Both the position numbers and the translations under genes were made by a program. Shown in pieces: positions 46,967 through 55,952 of a stretch of 64,000 nucleotides of DNA. How positions within the stretch are numbered: the first letter of the stretch is position 1; every line of letters begins with the position of its first letter. This DNA comes from Gallionella sp. (GTDB taxonomy: Bacteria; Pseudomonadota; Gammaproteobacteria; Burkholderiales; Gallionellaceae): assembly GCA_028687575.1 (NCBI GenBank), contig JAQTZW010000010.1, forward strand, positions 37,226 through 101,225, in the 5' to 3' direction. A model generated the notes under the pieces. The model saw nothing but the letters and a program-made list of their open reading frames with translations. It had not been told where the DNA came from and ran no database searches.

Positions 46967-47305
46967 TCACTTCGGAATTTCTTTGGATTTCGAATTATCC
47001 TCAGGCGCAACCAATGGCGCGGTCGTTTTTACAGCCTCAACATTCACCTTGTCCATCACCCCTTGCTGCTGACCATGATGTGAATACATATATGTCAATG
47101 TCAGACTGGTAATGAAAAACAGCGTAGCCGCGACAGCCGTGCTACGACTCAGAAAATTCGCCGAACCACTGGAACCAAACAGACTACCCGCAGAACCAGA
47201 ACCAAAGGCTGCGCCCATGTCCGCGCCCTTACCATGCTGAACCAACACCAAGCCGCACAACACGACCGAAACCACCAAATGCAACACCCAGACAAACGTT
47301 TCCAC
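46967..47305 (-). CDS. secG: Protein-export membrane protein SecG
   Basis: A 112-residue subunit of the SecYEG translocon. Two membrane helices are seen (VLHLVVSVVLCGLVLVQHG and AVAATLFFITSLTLTYMY), linked by the conserved glycine-rich cytosolic loop (GKGADMGAAFGSGSAGSLFG). It begins with GTG at 47305 preceded by GGAG. The C-terminal tail is polar. It follows tpiA by 25 bases and precedes the tRNA and nuo genes. Confidence 0.95.
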   Translation of the reverse strand: METFVWVLHLVVSVVLCGLVLVQHGKGADMGAAFGSGSAGSLFGSSGSANFLSRSTAVAATLFFITSLTLTYMYSHHGQQQGVMDKVNVEAVKTTAPLVAPEDNSKSKEIPK

Positions 47306-47330
47306 TAAAAACTCCAGACCACTTTAATTG

Positions 47331-48083
47331 TTATTGTGCAGCGCGACAAATTGCTACGAAATCATCGGCAACCAATGATGCGCCGCCAATCAGACCGCCA
47401 TCGATGTCCGGCATACCGAACAACTCGACCGCATTACCCGGCTTAACACTGCCACCGTAGAGTATACACAAGCTCTGCGCAACTTGACTATCTTGCCGTG
47501 CGACCCGCTGACGAATGAAAGCATGAACCGCTTGCGCCTGCTCAGGACTGGCAGTCTTGCCGGTGCCTATCGCCCACACTGGCTCATAGGCAATCACAGC
47601 CTGCTTCAGCGCCTGCGCGCCAAAGCGCTCCAGCACTGCATCCAACTGGGTCGCAACAACCTGCTCGGTCACACCTGACTCACGCTCCGCCAGAGTCTCA
47701 CCAACACAGAAAATCGGTTTCAAACCCGCCTGCTGCGCTGCCTGAAACTTGGCCGCAGCGATCTCGTTGCTCTCATGAAATAAACCGCGACGCTCCGAAT
47801 GCCCGATGATGACGTAACTGCAGCCAAAATCAGCCAACATTCCCGGTGCGACCGCACCGGTAAAAGCACCTTCTTCGAATTGACTGAGATTCTGCGCCCC
47901 CCAAGCCACATTACTGCCCTGCAACATGGATTGAGCCTGAGAAAGATAGGGATACGGAGCACATACTGCGTAATCAGCGGCCCGCAACGCCTTTACACCA
48001 TCCAATACACCTTGCAACAACGCCTTATTACTTGCCAGGCGACCGTACATTTTCCAATTTCCGACTACTAATTTGCGTCGCAT
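47331..48083 (-). CDS. tpiA: Triosephosphate isomerase
   Basis: A 250-residue TIM-barrel enzyme that interconverts dihydroxyacetone phosphate and glyceraldehyde-3-phosphate. N-terminal GNWKMYG contains the substrate Asn and Lys, IIGHSERR carries the catalytic His, [20 protein letters not shown] has the catalytic Glu and flexible loop, and YGGSVKPGN is the phosphate loop. ATG 48083 ([11 protein letters not shown]). A good -35/-10 pair lies upstream, so transcription through secG, tRNA-Leu and nuo may begin here. Confidence 0.97.
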   Translation of the reverse strand: MRRKLVVGNWKMYGRLASNKALLQGVLDGVKALRAADYAVCAPYPYLSQAQSMLQGSNVAWGAQNLSQFEEGAFTGAVAPGMLADFGCSYVIIGHSERRGLFHESNEIAAAKFQAAQQAGLKPIFCVGETLAERESGVTEQVVATQLDAVLERFGAQALKQAVIAYEPVWAIGTGKTASPEQAQAVHAFIRQRVARQDSQVAQSLCILYGGSVKPGNAVELFGMPDIDGGLIGGASLVADDFVAICRAAQ

Positions 48084-48116
48084 CGTAATCTATCCAGTTA
48101 GCTTTGAAGTGGCGTA

Positions 48117-48145
48117 ATCGTAACCGCGAACGCCCTTTCGGTCAA
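48117..48145 (-). promoter_or_regulatory. Probable sigma-70 promoter for tpiA
   Basis: On the minus strand: -35 TTGACC (48145-48140), a 17-base spacer, -10 TACGAT (48122-48117). The predicted start would be about 25 bases before the tpiA ATG. It is the only convincing -35/-10 pair seen ahead of this operon; the remaining 200 bases up to panC show nothing clear. Confidence 0.45.
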
Positions 48146-48350
48146 TGAAACAATTCAACAATAAACACCTCAAACCAAGGCACCCCAGTGCTCCACAAGG
48201 TGTCGTGCAGCCACTACTACTCAAACCATTCGGCTGCAACACTGCAAACAAGTTAAGAATGAAACCCTTACCAAGCGATTACAGCGCCAGCGATCGCAGC
48301 CCAATCAAGCCTACTTGCCGTTCATTTCACTAAATGCATATAACCATCAC

Positions 48351-49184
48351 TCAGGCATCCAATCCTATTTCAACATTATCCAGCAAGCGAGTGCGTCCTA
48401 ACTTGGCCGCCGCGATGACCACCCAGTCGCGCTGTTGCGCATCGGCAGGCAGCAAATCGGATTGATTACAAATCGCCACATAATCTACCATCCACCCCCT
48501 TTTTGAGAGCATCGTAACGGCATCGTGCTGCAATGCCATGAAATCACGTGCGCCACCCAATACCTTCGCACTTATATCTCGCAGCGTCTGATGTAAAAAA
48601 GTCGCCTCTTCGCGTTCAACTGTATTCAGGTATTGGTTGCGCGAACTGAGTGCCAGCCCGTCCGCCGCGCGCACCGTCTCGCCGCCGACGATCACGACCG
48701 GCAGGTTCAGCTGCGCCACCATCTCCCGGATGATGTGCAACTGCTGATAGTCTTTCTTGCCGAACAGCGCCACCTGCGGCTGCACGATGTTGAGCAGCTT
48801 CAGCACCACCGTCGCCATGCCGCGAAAATGTCCCGGACGCGCTGCCCCGCACCATTCATCAGCAATCGGCGGCGGCTCGACGAACACGCTCTGCCGCACC
48901 GGATACATCTCGTTGACTGCCGGCGCGAACACCACATCCACGATATCCGCCAGCTTCTCGCAATCCGCCTCCAGCGTGCGCGGATACTGTTCGAAATCCT
49001 CGCTGGGGCCGAACTGCAACGGATTGACGAAGATACTCGCCACCACGCATTTGCCATGCTGGCGACCTTGGCGCATCAGATTGAGATGCCCTTCGTGCAG
49101 GTTGCCCATGGTCGGGATAAAGGCGATGCTGTGCTCCTGCTTCAGGCGCTCACGCAGCGCCGCGATGGTGGAAATGAGTTGCAT
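48351..49184 (-). CDS. panC: Pantothenate synthetase
   Basis: A 277-residue enzyme that joins pantoate and beta-alanine with ATP, the last step of vitamin B5 synthesis. Motifs: FIPTMGNLHEGHLNLMRQGR (HIGH-like), ASIFVNPLQFGPSEDFEQYP, GMATVVLKLLNIVQP and FGKKDYQQL; LSSRNQYL (KMSKS-like) further on. Length is standard. Start ATG 49184. It belongs to the same strand group as panB but is separated from it by two membrane-protein genes. Confidence 0.97.
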   Translation of the reverse strand: MQLISTIAALRERLKQEHSIAFIPTMGNLHEGHLNLMRQGRQHGKCVVASIFVNPLQFGPSEDFEQYPRTLEADCEKLADIVDVVFAPAVNEMYPVRQSVFVEPPPIADEWCGAARPGHFRGMATVVLKLLNIVQPQVALFGKKDYQQLHIIREMVAQLNLPVVIVGGETVRAADGLALSSRNQYLNTVEREEATFLHQTLRDISAKVLGGARDFMALQHDAVTMLSKRGWMVDYVAICNQSDLLPADAQQRDWVVIAAAKLGRTRLLDNVEIGLDA

Positions 49185-49220
49185 GGTGACTTCCTGAAAC
49201 CCCGCATTAGCGGGAAATGG

Positions 49221-50066
49221 TTACTGAGTTGGCTGACTGTTTCCTGCCGATACAGGTGCGGCACCGGCGATCCAGGGCTCAAGCCGCTTGCCGAACGCGA
49301 TGTCCAGTTCGAACGGCGCCTCGTGCTCGAACATCTTGCGATATTCGAGCGGCACATTGATCTCTGCGGAGTACACCTCGGTCACCCTGCCGCTGACCCG
49401 ACTCTCCTTGCCGGCATCTTCGTTACGGATAATATCCGGGTCTATGCGCCCGCGCACGATGGCATAGCGGTTACGATCCGGGTAGGCGACACGTAATTTT
49501 TCCGCATCCAGCCCGGCGTCTATCACGAACAGCCGGCTGCTCTTGTCGCGCTCCTGCTCCAGACGTTGCTCCGCCTGCTTGCCCCTGTCGATGAATTCCT
49601 TCTTGCCGGGATTCTGCTTCAGCAATTTGCGGGACTGCTCGGCATAGGCCTCCGCCTGCCGCAGCGACTGCTGCCAGGCCTCATGGTTGAATTCGAGCAC
49701 CAGCAGCACCTCCCGGGATTGTTCGCTCCTGCCACTCGGATGCTCAGCCGAACGCTCAATGGCAGCGGCATCGAAACCCAGTTCCGCCATTTTCGCCTTG
49801 TCCAGCCAGAGCGGATCGCCCCAGTTTCCGTCATAGCCATCTCCCTCTCCGTCATCCTGCCGCGCGATACGCCAATCGAGTTGTAGATCAAGACCGCTGT
49901 CATCCTTGTCACGCCGCCAGCGCTCAGGCTGCAGTTCACGCTGCGTAAGATGCAGCAGGCTCTCCGGCTCTCCGCTGCGGTTGTATGCCGCGCCGCCCAG
50001 CATCACGGCATTGGTCAGCACGACCAGCGCGCCACCCAGCATCAGGGTATGCGACCATTTCATCAT
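49221..50066 (-). CDS. DUF4824-like membrane-anchored protein
   Basis: A 281-residue protein with one N-terminal membrane anchor (residues about 8-28, MLGGALVVLTNAVMLGGAAY) and a long polar periplasmic part. The segment YNRSGEPESLLHLTQREL just after the anchor and LVLEFNHEAWQQSL agree with my memory of DUF4824, a family paired with DUF2157 proteins. Function unknown. ATG 50066 overlaps the DUF2157 gene stop (ATGA), so the two are co-translated. An open frame continues upstream to 50648 but is the DUF2157 gene in another frame. Confidence 0.75.
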   Translation of the reverse strand: MMKWSHTLMLGGALVVLTNAVMLGGAAYNRSGEPESLLHLTQRELQPERWRRDKDDSGLDLQLDWRIARQDDGEGDGYDGNWGDPLWLDKAKMAELGFDAAAIERSAEHPSGRSEQSREVLLVLEFNHEAWQQSLRQAEAYAEQSRKLLKQNPGKKEFIDRGKQAEQRLEQERDKSSRLFVIDAGLDAEKLRVAYPDRNRYAIVRGRIDPDIIRNEDAGKESRVSGRVTEVYSAEINVPLEYRKMFEHEAPFELDIAFGKRLEPWIAGAAPVSAGNSQPTQ

Positions 50067-51148
50067 GATGCTTCTCCCGCCACGCGCGACTTCACCGACC
50101 GCAACCGCTTCAGGACCAGCAGCACCAGCACCGCGATCAGACCCAGCAGCAGGAAGAATTGGTACTTGGGCATGGTCTCCCACCACCAGTCGAACAGCTT
50201 GGTATACAGAAAGATCACGAAGAACGTCACGCCGGTGTTCACCACCTCGTTCCAGCGCAGGCGCACGCCCAGCCAGATCACCAGCACCGAGCCGACAAAA
50301 CCGGCCAGCTGATACATCCCCTCGATGGCGTCCGCATCCCAGTCCAGATAGCTGGATTCGCCCCAGTTGCTCATCACCAGCATCGGCAGGAACAGCGTCA
50401 ACAGCCCGAACACGCGGTACATCGGCGGGAAGTCGGCGTTGTCCCGGTGCCGGATGATGGCCGGCGCCAACAGCAGCAGGGCGGCTGCCGGGAAGAAACT
50501 CTCGGGCCGCTCGCCGAACCCCAGCCAGTAGATGCCACCCCAGGTACCGACGCGCGCGGCGATGTAAGCATCCACGCACAGGATGCCGACCACCAACAGC
50601 AGTCGCACCCTGCACGCATAGGCCAGCAGGAACGCCAGCGCCGCCCACGGCAGCAAAGCCTTGTCAGACGGAGTGATGTTGTATATCTGCCCGAGCATGG
50701 TGACATCCAGCACGAAGCAGGCGAACGCCACCAGCGCGACCAGCTTGGCGAAATAGCCGGAAGCGTCGTAGCGCTGCACCAGAACCGTGGCCGCCAGCAT
50801 CAGCAAGGGGGCGGCGGCCAGCACCGCCACCTGAACCGTGGTCGAGAAATTTCCCCAGAATTGATGGAACAGGAAGAACACGCTGGCAGACAGCGCCAGC
50901 GCGCCGAACAGCGAAGCGATGCGCATGCCCAGCGACAGCTGGCTGGCCTGCTCACTGCGATCTATGTCGTAAAGATGGGTGTAATCGTCCAACAATCTGC
51001 GCTGGTGCCCGAAAACGCGCTGACGTTCCGCTGCGTCCAGCGTCAACACGCCTTCCTGTTCGAGCGATACCAGCTCATTGCGGAAAGCCTGTATCTGTTC
51101 TGCCCGCTGCTGCGCCTGTTGCATCGTGATATTCACCGGCCATTCCAT
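50063..51148 (-). CDS. DUF2157-domain membrane protein
   Basis: A 361-residue protein with about nine or ten membrane helices after an N-terminal cytosolic stretch (QQRAEQIQAFRNELVSLEQEG) typical of DUF2157. RQRVFGHQRRLLDD and a short helix lie before the first span (LGMRIASLFGALALSASVFF). No catalytic motif is seen. It starts 20 bases after panB; the alternative ATG at 51124 would drop eight residues. It is coupled to the DUF4824-like gene, so the two products probably act as one membrane complex. Confidence 0.8.
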   Translation of the reverse strand: MEWPVNITMQQAQQRAEQIQAFRNELVSLEQEGVLTLDAAERQRVFGHQRRLLDDYTHLYDIDRSEQASQLSLGMRIASLFGALALSASVFFLFHQFWGNFSTTVQVAVLAAAPLLMLAATVLVQRYDASGYFAKLVALVAFACFVLDVTMLGQIYNITPSDKALLPWAALAFLLAYACRVRLLLVVGILCVDAYIAARVGTWGGIYWLGFGERPESFFPAAALLLLAPAIIRHRDNADFPPMYRVFGLLTLFLPMLVMSNWGESSYLDWDADAIEGMYQLAGFVGSVLVIWLGVRLRWNEVVNTGVTFFVIFLYTKLFDWWWETMPKYQFFLLLGLIAVLVLLVLKRLRSVKSRVAGEAS

Positions 51149-51168
51149 CGTTCGAAGACCAGCGATGC

Positions 51169-51963
51169 TCAGACGAAAGTATGCTCAGCGGCAGGAAAGC
51201 TGCCGTCCTTCACTTCGGCCACATAGCGGCTCACCGCCGCCGCGACACTGTTCGCCCCCTGCATAAAATCCTTCACGAAGCGCGGTTTCTTGCCGGGATA
51301 GATGCCCAGCATGTCGTACAGCACCAGCACCTGCCCGGAGCAATCCGCGCCCGCGCCGATGCCGATCACGGGAATGGCGAGCTGCGCGGTCACTTCCGCC
51401 GCCAGCAGCGCAGGCATTGCTTCCAGCACGATCATGCCGGCCCCTGCCTGCTCCAGCGCCACCGCGTCTTGCAACAACTGCTGCGCGCCAGCGGCATCCC
51501 GGCCCTGCACGCGATAGCCGCCCATCTGATGAACCGACTGCGGCGTGAGGCCGATGTGCGCGCACACCGGAATGCCGCGCGCAGTCAAAAAGCGCACCGT
51601 TTCCAGCATCTCCTGCCCGCCTTCCAGCTTGACCATCTGCGCGCCCGCCGCCATCAGTTTCGCGGCATGAGCGCAAGTCTGCTCCGGGCTGACCTGGAAA
51701 GTGCCGAACGGCAGGTCGGCGACGATGAACGCCTGACTCGCCCCGCGCGCCACGCAGGCCGTGTGGTAGGCCATCTCATCCAGCGTCACCGGCAGCGTGG
51801 TCTCACGCCCCTGAAACACCATGCCCAGCGAGTCGCCCACCAGCAGCACGTCCACACCCGCTGCCTCCAGCAGCGCAGCGAAACTGGCGTCATAACAGGT
51901 CAGCATGGCGATCTTCTCGCCGTTGCCGCGCATCGCGTTCAGTTTGGTCAATGTTGTACGCAT
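51169..51963 (-). CDS. panB: 3-methyl-2-oxobutanoate hydroxymethyltransferase
   Basis: A 264-residue TIM-barrel enzyme that makes ketopantoate from 2-oxoisovalerate and methylene-THF. Seen are [31 protein letters not shown] (metal-binding Asp), [29 protein letters not shown] and [22 protein letters not shown] start at ATG 51963 with AGGAGC upstream; a longer frame to 51999 lies within folK, which it overlaps by 16 bases. Confidence 0.96.
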   Translation of the reverse strand: MRTTLTKLNAMRGNGEKIAMLTCYDASFAALLEAAGVDVLLVGDSLGMVFQGRETTLPVTLDEMAYHTACVARGASQAFIVADLPFGTFQVSPEQTCAHAAKLMAAGAQMVKLEGGQEMLETVRFLTARGIPVCAHIGLTPQSVHQMGGYRVQGRDAAGAQQLLQDAVALEQAGAGMIVLEAMPALLAAEVTAQLAIPVIGIGAGADCSGQVLVLYDMLGIYPGKKPRFVKDFMQGANSVAAAVSRYVAEVKDGSFPAAEHTFV

Positions 51964-52502
51964 GTGCTCCTCGCCTGACGGGCTGCGCTGATGCCGCACC
52001 CAATCGTTTCATCCTGTTGCGGCAGCCTCTCCAGCTCCTGCCCTCGACAGTCCTGCATCGCCACAGCTGCCGCACCGACACCGGGTATCACACAATCTGG
52101 CGCGATTTCCAGCAGCGGAACCAGCACGAAAGCGCGCAAATGCATCTGAGGATGAGGGATGGTCAACCCGTGTTCGTGCAGCTGCACCTCGTCGTACATC
52201 AGCACGTCCAGATCCAGCGTACGCGGGGCATTCTGGAAAGTGCGTTCACGTCCGTGTTCATGCTCGACATTCAACAGTGCGTCCAGCAAAACACGCGGCG
52301 CAAGCGCGGTCTCGATACAGGCCACTGCATTGACGAAATCCGGCTGATCCAGATAGCCGACCGGTGCACTGCGGTAAAGCGAGGAACACGACAGCAGCCG
52401 AGTGCCGGGCAAGCGCCCAATATCCGCCAGCGCCAATCTCAGCTGTTCGCGCGACTCGCCAAGGTTGCTACCCAATCCGATAAAAGCGACATGCCGTGTC
52501 AC
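51948..52502 (-). CDS. folK: 2-amino-4-hydroxy-6-hydroxymethyldihydropteridine pyrophosphokinase
   Basis: A 184-residue HPPK of folate synthesis. [20 protein letters not shown] is the N-terminal signature, [21 protein letters not shown] the middle one, and [12 protein letters not shown] plus [21 protein letters not shown] carry the magnesium-binding Asp pair and substrate loop. It starts with GTG at 52502, overlapping the pcnB stop. The C-terminal 25 residues after [14 protein letters not shown] are an unusual extension that overlaps the panB start. Confidence 0.95.
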   Translation of the reverse strand: MTRHVAFIGLGSNLGESREQLRLALADIGRLPGTRLLSCSSLYRSAPVGYLDQPDFVNAVACIETALAPRVLLDALLNVEHEHGRERTFQNAPRTLDLDVLMYDEVQLHEHGLTIPHPQMHLRAFVLVPLLEIAPDCVIPGVGAAAVAMQDCRGQELERLPQQDETIGCGISAARQARSTCVQH

Positions 52503-53875
52503 TCGCCAGCCCCACCTTCGTTAGCGGATCCGCCCGCATCGCCACCACTTTGCCCAGCAGGTTTTTTGCGCGGTTTTCGACGGCGCTTCTTAGCTGTTCC
52601 GGGCGTTGCAGGCTGCAACATCTCCTCGCGTCTGGCATCGGAAGCATCCTGAAACTCATCCCACCACAGCCCCAATTCGTTATCCACCTCATTGCTGGCG
52701 CAGCGCAACAACAGAAAATCGAAGGCGGCGCGGAAGCGCGGCTGTTCCAGCAAGCGATAAGGCCGCTGACCTGAACGCTGCTCGAAGCGCAACTGCAGCA
52801 GCCATATCTCTTTCATAACCGCATCGTGACGATGCGGAATCGCCAACTTCTTCTTCTGGCGCGCCAGCACACCATCCATTGCCAAGTGCATCGCGCCTAC
52901 TGGCCGCTCACCCTGTTTCACCAGACGCTCCCAGTCAGCCAACACCTCGTGCCAAAGTAACGCCGCGAACAAGAAGGCAGGCGACACGGGTTTCTCCTGC
53001 GCCAGACGTTCGTCGGTATTCTTCAGCGCCAGCATCACGAATTTCTGACCAATGGGCTGCTCCAGAATGACATCCAGCAGTGGTAGCAAGCCGTGATGCA
53101 ACTCTAGACTGCGCAGCGCCTTGATGCACTCGACCGAGCGACCGGACAGCAGCATCTTCAATACCTCGTCCAGCAGCCGCGCCTGCGGCACGTTGTCCAG
53201 CAGCGACTTCAGCTGCGCGATTGGTGCAGCAGTCACTTCATCTATACGAATGCCCAGCTTGGCCGACAGCCGCACTGCACGCAACATGCGCACCGGGTCT
53301 TCACGGTAGCGCACCAGCGGGTCGCCGATGATGCGCAGAATATGATTGCGGGTGTCTGCGTAACCGCCGTGATAGTCGTGGATTTCTTGCGTCGCGGGAT
53401 CGTAAAACAGTGCGTTGGCGGTGAAGTCTCGGCGCGCGGCATCTTGCTCTTGGTCGCCGAACTCATTGTCGCGCAGCAGTCGGCCATGCTCGTCCGTTTG
53501 AACATCTTCCGCATCCGTCATGCAGCGGAAGGTGGCGACTTCCACCAGTTCCTCGCCGAACATTACATGCACCAGCCGGAAGCGACGCCCGATGATGCGC
53601 GAACGCCTGAATACGCGTTTGACTTCCTCTGGTGTGGCATTGGTAGCCACATCGAAATCCTTGGGCGTCTTGTCCAGCAGCAGGTCGCGTACCGCACCGC
53701 CCACCACGAAAGCCTGATAACCCGCAGCTTGCAAACCGTCGGTCACCCGTTTCGCACCGTAGCTGATCTGCTCGCAAGCCACGCCATGCATGGCGAACGG
53801 GATTACCTGCGCCCGACCCACGACTTTGGGTTTTGCCGACCTGCGGAACACCCGCTTGAATAGTTTTCTGATCAT
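52499..53875 (-). CDS. pcnB: Poly(A) polymerase I
   Basis: A 458-residue nucleotidyltransferase that adds 3' poly(A) tails, marking RNA for decay. The pol-beta-type head has VVGGAVRDLLL (residues 57-67) and KDFDVATNA with the catalytic Asp73 and Asp75, then RFRLVHVMFGEELVEVATFR and the ARRDFTANALFYDP stretch. The basic C-terminal tail (GTAKKRRRKPRKKPAG) is a PcnB trait that separates it from Cca tRNA nucleotidyltransferases. First gene of the folK-pan operon, divergent from the C1 peptidase over 243 bases. Confidence 0.95.
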   Translation of the reverse strand: MIRKLFKRVFRRSAKPKVVGRAQVIPFAMHGVACEQISYGAKRVTDGLQAAGYQAFVVGGAVRDLLLDKTPKDFDVATNATPEEVKRVFRRSRIIGRRFRLVHVMFGEELVEVATFRCMTDAEDVQTDEHGRLLRDNEFGDQEQDAARRDFTANALFYDPATQEIHDYHGGYADTRNHILRIIGDPLVRYREDPVRMLRAVRLSAKLGIRIDEVTAAPIAQLKSLLDNVPQARLLDEVLKMLLSGRSVECIKALRSLELHHGLLPLLDVILEQPIGQKFVMLALKNTDERLAQEKPVSPAFLFAALLWHEVLADWERLVKQGERPVGAMHLAMDGVLARQKKKLAIPHRHDAVMKEIWLLQLRFEQRSGQRPYRLLEQPRFRAAFDFLLLRCASNEVDNELGLWWDEFQDASDARREEMLQPATPGTAKKRRRKPRKKPAGQSGGDAGGSANEGGAGE

Positions 53876-54118
53876 TGAATATTCGAGTAATTGGGCGCTA
53901 AAAATCTTATGCAGCCAAGTGCGCCGAAGCGCGGATTATACACGGCAAGCCCAGTCGCAAACCCCATGTTCGTCACCCTTGCTTAAGCGATTATCTAGGC
54001 AATCCGGCATATGGGCAATTGCGGCAGCTACGCATAGCATCGTTCGCTCTTGTGGGATACGGCATCCAGGCCGCCACGGGAAATTTCATCCGCCACAATT
54101 TCGACAAGGAGACTGATC

Positions 54119-55024
54119 ATGATGCCCTGCAATCGAGTCACCCTCACTGAAGACAACCTTATCGTCGGCACTGGCTGGCTACCCCCGCTGCCCGACTTGC
54201 GCGACTATGGCGCGGCGCACGACGATGTCGCGCCGATGGCGAAAATGCTCAAGGTGGGCGCGCCTAAAGCCCCCAAGGCACCCGCCTCGGTTGACCTGCG
54301 AGCCTGGTGCTCGCCGGTGGACAACCAAGGCGGCATCGGCTCCTGCTCGGCGCATGCCGGCATGGGCATCGTGGAGTATTTCGAGCGGCGCGCGTTCGGC
54401 ACACACATAGACGGCTCCCGGCTGTTCCTGTACAAGGCGACCCGCGACCTGATGGGCGTGACCGGCGACACCGGTGCCTGGCTGCGCAACGTGATGGGCG
54501 CACTGGCGCTGTGCGGCGTGCCGCCGGAAAAATACTGGCCTTACGTCGAGGCCGACTTCGACAAATCGCCCAGCGCCTTCGTCTATGCGGTGGCCGACAA
54601 CTATGAGTCGCTGAAATACTTCTGCCACGACCCGCAGGCCGCCAATATCCCGCCTGCCGCCGTGCTGGCCAGCGTGAAGGCTTATCTAGCCGCCGGCATC
54701 CCCTCGATGTTTGGCTTCTTCGGTTTCAATTCCTTCGAGAAAACCAATGTCAAGGGCGGCATTCCCTACCCCTGTCCGAACGAGCAGGCACAATGGGGGC
54801 ACGCGATCGCGGCGGTGGGCTATGACGACGGCAAAAAGCTCACCAACACCCAGTGCAACAAAACCACTACCGGCGCACTGCTGATCCGCAACTCCTGGGG
54901 TACCGGCTGGGGAGAGGGCGGCTATGGCTGGCTGCCTTACGACTATGTACTTAACCGGCTGGCAGTAGATTTCTGGTCGTTGCTTTCGATGGAATGGCTG
55001 GAAACCAAACAGTTTGGCCTTTGA
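54119..55024 (+). CDS. C1-family (papain-like) cysteine peptidase, cytoplasmic
   Basis: A 301-residue protein with papain-type catalytic features: Cys76 in NQGGIGSCSAHA, His228 in QWGHAIAAVGYDD, and Asn258 in LIRNSWGTGWGEGGYGWLPYDY. No signal peptide is seen, in contrast to most papain relatives, and the active-site stretch lacks the usual CWAF. A proline-rich lead (TGWLPPLPDLRDY) precedes the catalytic domain, as in related bacterial proteins of the C1A group. The ATG at 54119 follows AAGGAGACTG. It stands alone between divergent pcnB and a terminator; the substrate is unknown. Confidence 0.85.
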   Translation: MMPCNRVTLTEDNLIVGTGWLPPLPDLRDYGAAHDDVAPMAKMLKVGAPKAPKAPASVDLRAWCSPVDNQGGIGSCSAHAGMGIVEYFERRAFGTHIDGSRLFLYKATRDLMGVTGDTGAWLRNVMGALALCGVPPEKYWPYVEADFDKSPSAFVYAVADNYESLKYFCHDPQAANIPPAAVLASVKAYLAAGIPSMFGFFGFNSFEKTNVKGGIPYPCPNEQAQWGHAIAAVGYDDGKKLTNTQCNKTTTGALLIRNSWGTGWGEGGYGWLPYDYVLNRLAVDFWSLLSMEWLETKQFGL

Positions 55025-55032
55025 GAAAAGAA

Positions 55033-55057
55033 AAAAGGCGCACCAAGTGCGCCTTTT
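55033..55057. terminator. Bidirectional terminator
   Basis: AAAAGGCGCA / TGCGCCTTTT with a 5-base loop between the convergent C1 peptidase and PsiF-like genes. T runs exist on both strands (TTTT after each stem arm), so it serves both. Confidence 0.85.
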
Positions 55058-55071
55058 ACAGAGCTTGAATA

Positions 55072-55401
55072 CTATTTCTTCAAGCAATCCTTCATAAACG
55101 TCTTGCGTGCATCGCCTTTAAGCGCTTGAGTCTTGGCTTCCGCATTACAAGTCTTCATCTTATCCTGCTGCGTGCCGCCCGCTGCGGCTGGTGCGGCGGC
55201 AGGTGCTGCGGCGTCGGCCTTCAGCACATAATCCTTCTTCAGGCACTTGCTCATGAATTCCTTGCGCGCATCGCCTTTCATAGCGCCCGACTTCGCTTCC
55301 GCATTACAGCCCTTCATCTTGTCGTGCTGCGCGGTGGCAAAGGCCGGAGACGACACCACTACCGCAATACCGAAACAAGCCAGTGCAATCATTTTCTTCA
55401 T
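55072..55401 (-). CDS. PsiF-repeat secreted protein
   Basis: A 109-residue periplasmic protein: signal peptide (residues 1-22, cleaved near AFA), then two PsiF repeats, each with CNAEAK and a later Cys in KGDARKEFMSKCLKK and KGDARKTFMKDCLKK; the repeats are joined by an Ala/Pro linker. The Cys pattern suggests one disulfide per repeat. In E. coli the psiF gene is phosphate-starvation inducible, but the biochemical function is unknown. ATG 55401 follows AAGGAGATCTCC. Confidence 0.85.
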   Translation of the reverse strand: MKKMIALACFGIAVVVSSPAFATAQHDKMKGCNAEAKSGAMKGDARKEFMSKCLKKDYVLKADAAAPAAAPAAAGGTQQDKMKTCNAEAKTQALKGDARKTFMKDCLKK

Positions 55402-55595
55402 GGAGATCTCCTTCAAGATTAGTCAATTCAACACAGGGAATATCCCGTTGCGTCACCAGGATACGGCCATTATAGCCAAGTCGTTGATTCACGCCAGCAA
55501 CACAGCCCAATCCGCTATCATCTACTGAAACTTGATTGATGGGCACACAACGACCCAAGCAGAGTTACCCCGGCCTGGGTCGATACTGAACCGAA

Positions 55596-55796
55596 TTATT
55601 TAGCAGCAGCTTCAGCGGCCCCTTTCTTGGCGTGGTGATGTTTGTGGGAGACATGATGCTTGGCCGCGTCTTCCTTCTTCTCCATAGCTTTGGTTTCATG
55701 CTTTTCTTCGGCCTTGGCTGGCGCTTCGGCAGCAACGGCAGAAAAAGTAACAGCGGCGAAAACAGCGGAGATCAGTGCGGATAACAGTTTGCTCAT
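55596..55796 (-). CDS. Small secreted His/Lys-rich protein
   Basis: A 66-residue protein with a signal peptide (residues 1-21, after VAA) and a very polar mature part: EAPAKAEEKHETKAMEKKED followed by HHVSHKHHHAKKG. The His-rich end could bind metal; the rest is disordered. No known family. The ATG 55796 has GGAG upstream; a longer frame to 55838 is unlikely. It lies 194 bases after the PsiF gene start on the same strand, and the gap shows no clear terminator. Confidence 0.65.
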   Translation of the reverse strand: MSKLLSALISAVFAAVTFSAVAAEAPAKAEEKHETKAMEKKEDAAKHHVSHKHHHAKKGAAEAAAK

Positions 55797-55952
55797 TTTA
55801 TAAACTCCATTTGGTTGTTGGTAAGACACCCGAACCATTTCGTTGATGTCGAGCCGTTAACGCGACCATTACCGGCACAGTTGACCTTGCCACATGCAAA
55901 ACAAGCTATTAATTTGTAACAAAAAGTTACTGACTGAAACGCTGCTGGCGCG

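Noticed and set aside
49221..50648. 475-codon version of the DUF4824-like gene
   Set aside because: Upstream part is the DUF2157 gene in another frame; family start with membrane anchor is at 50066.
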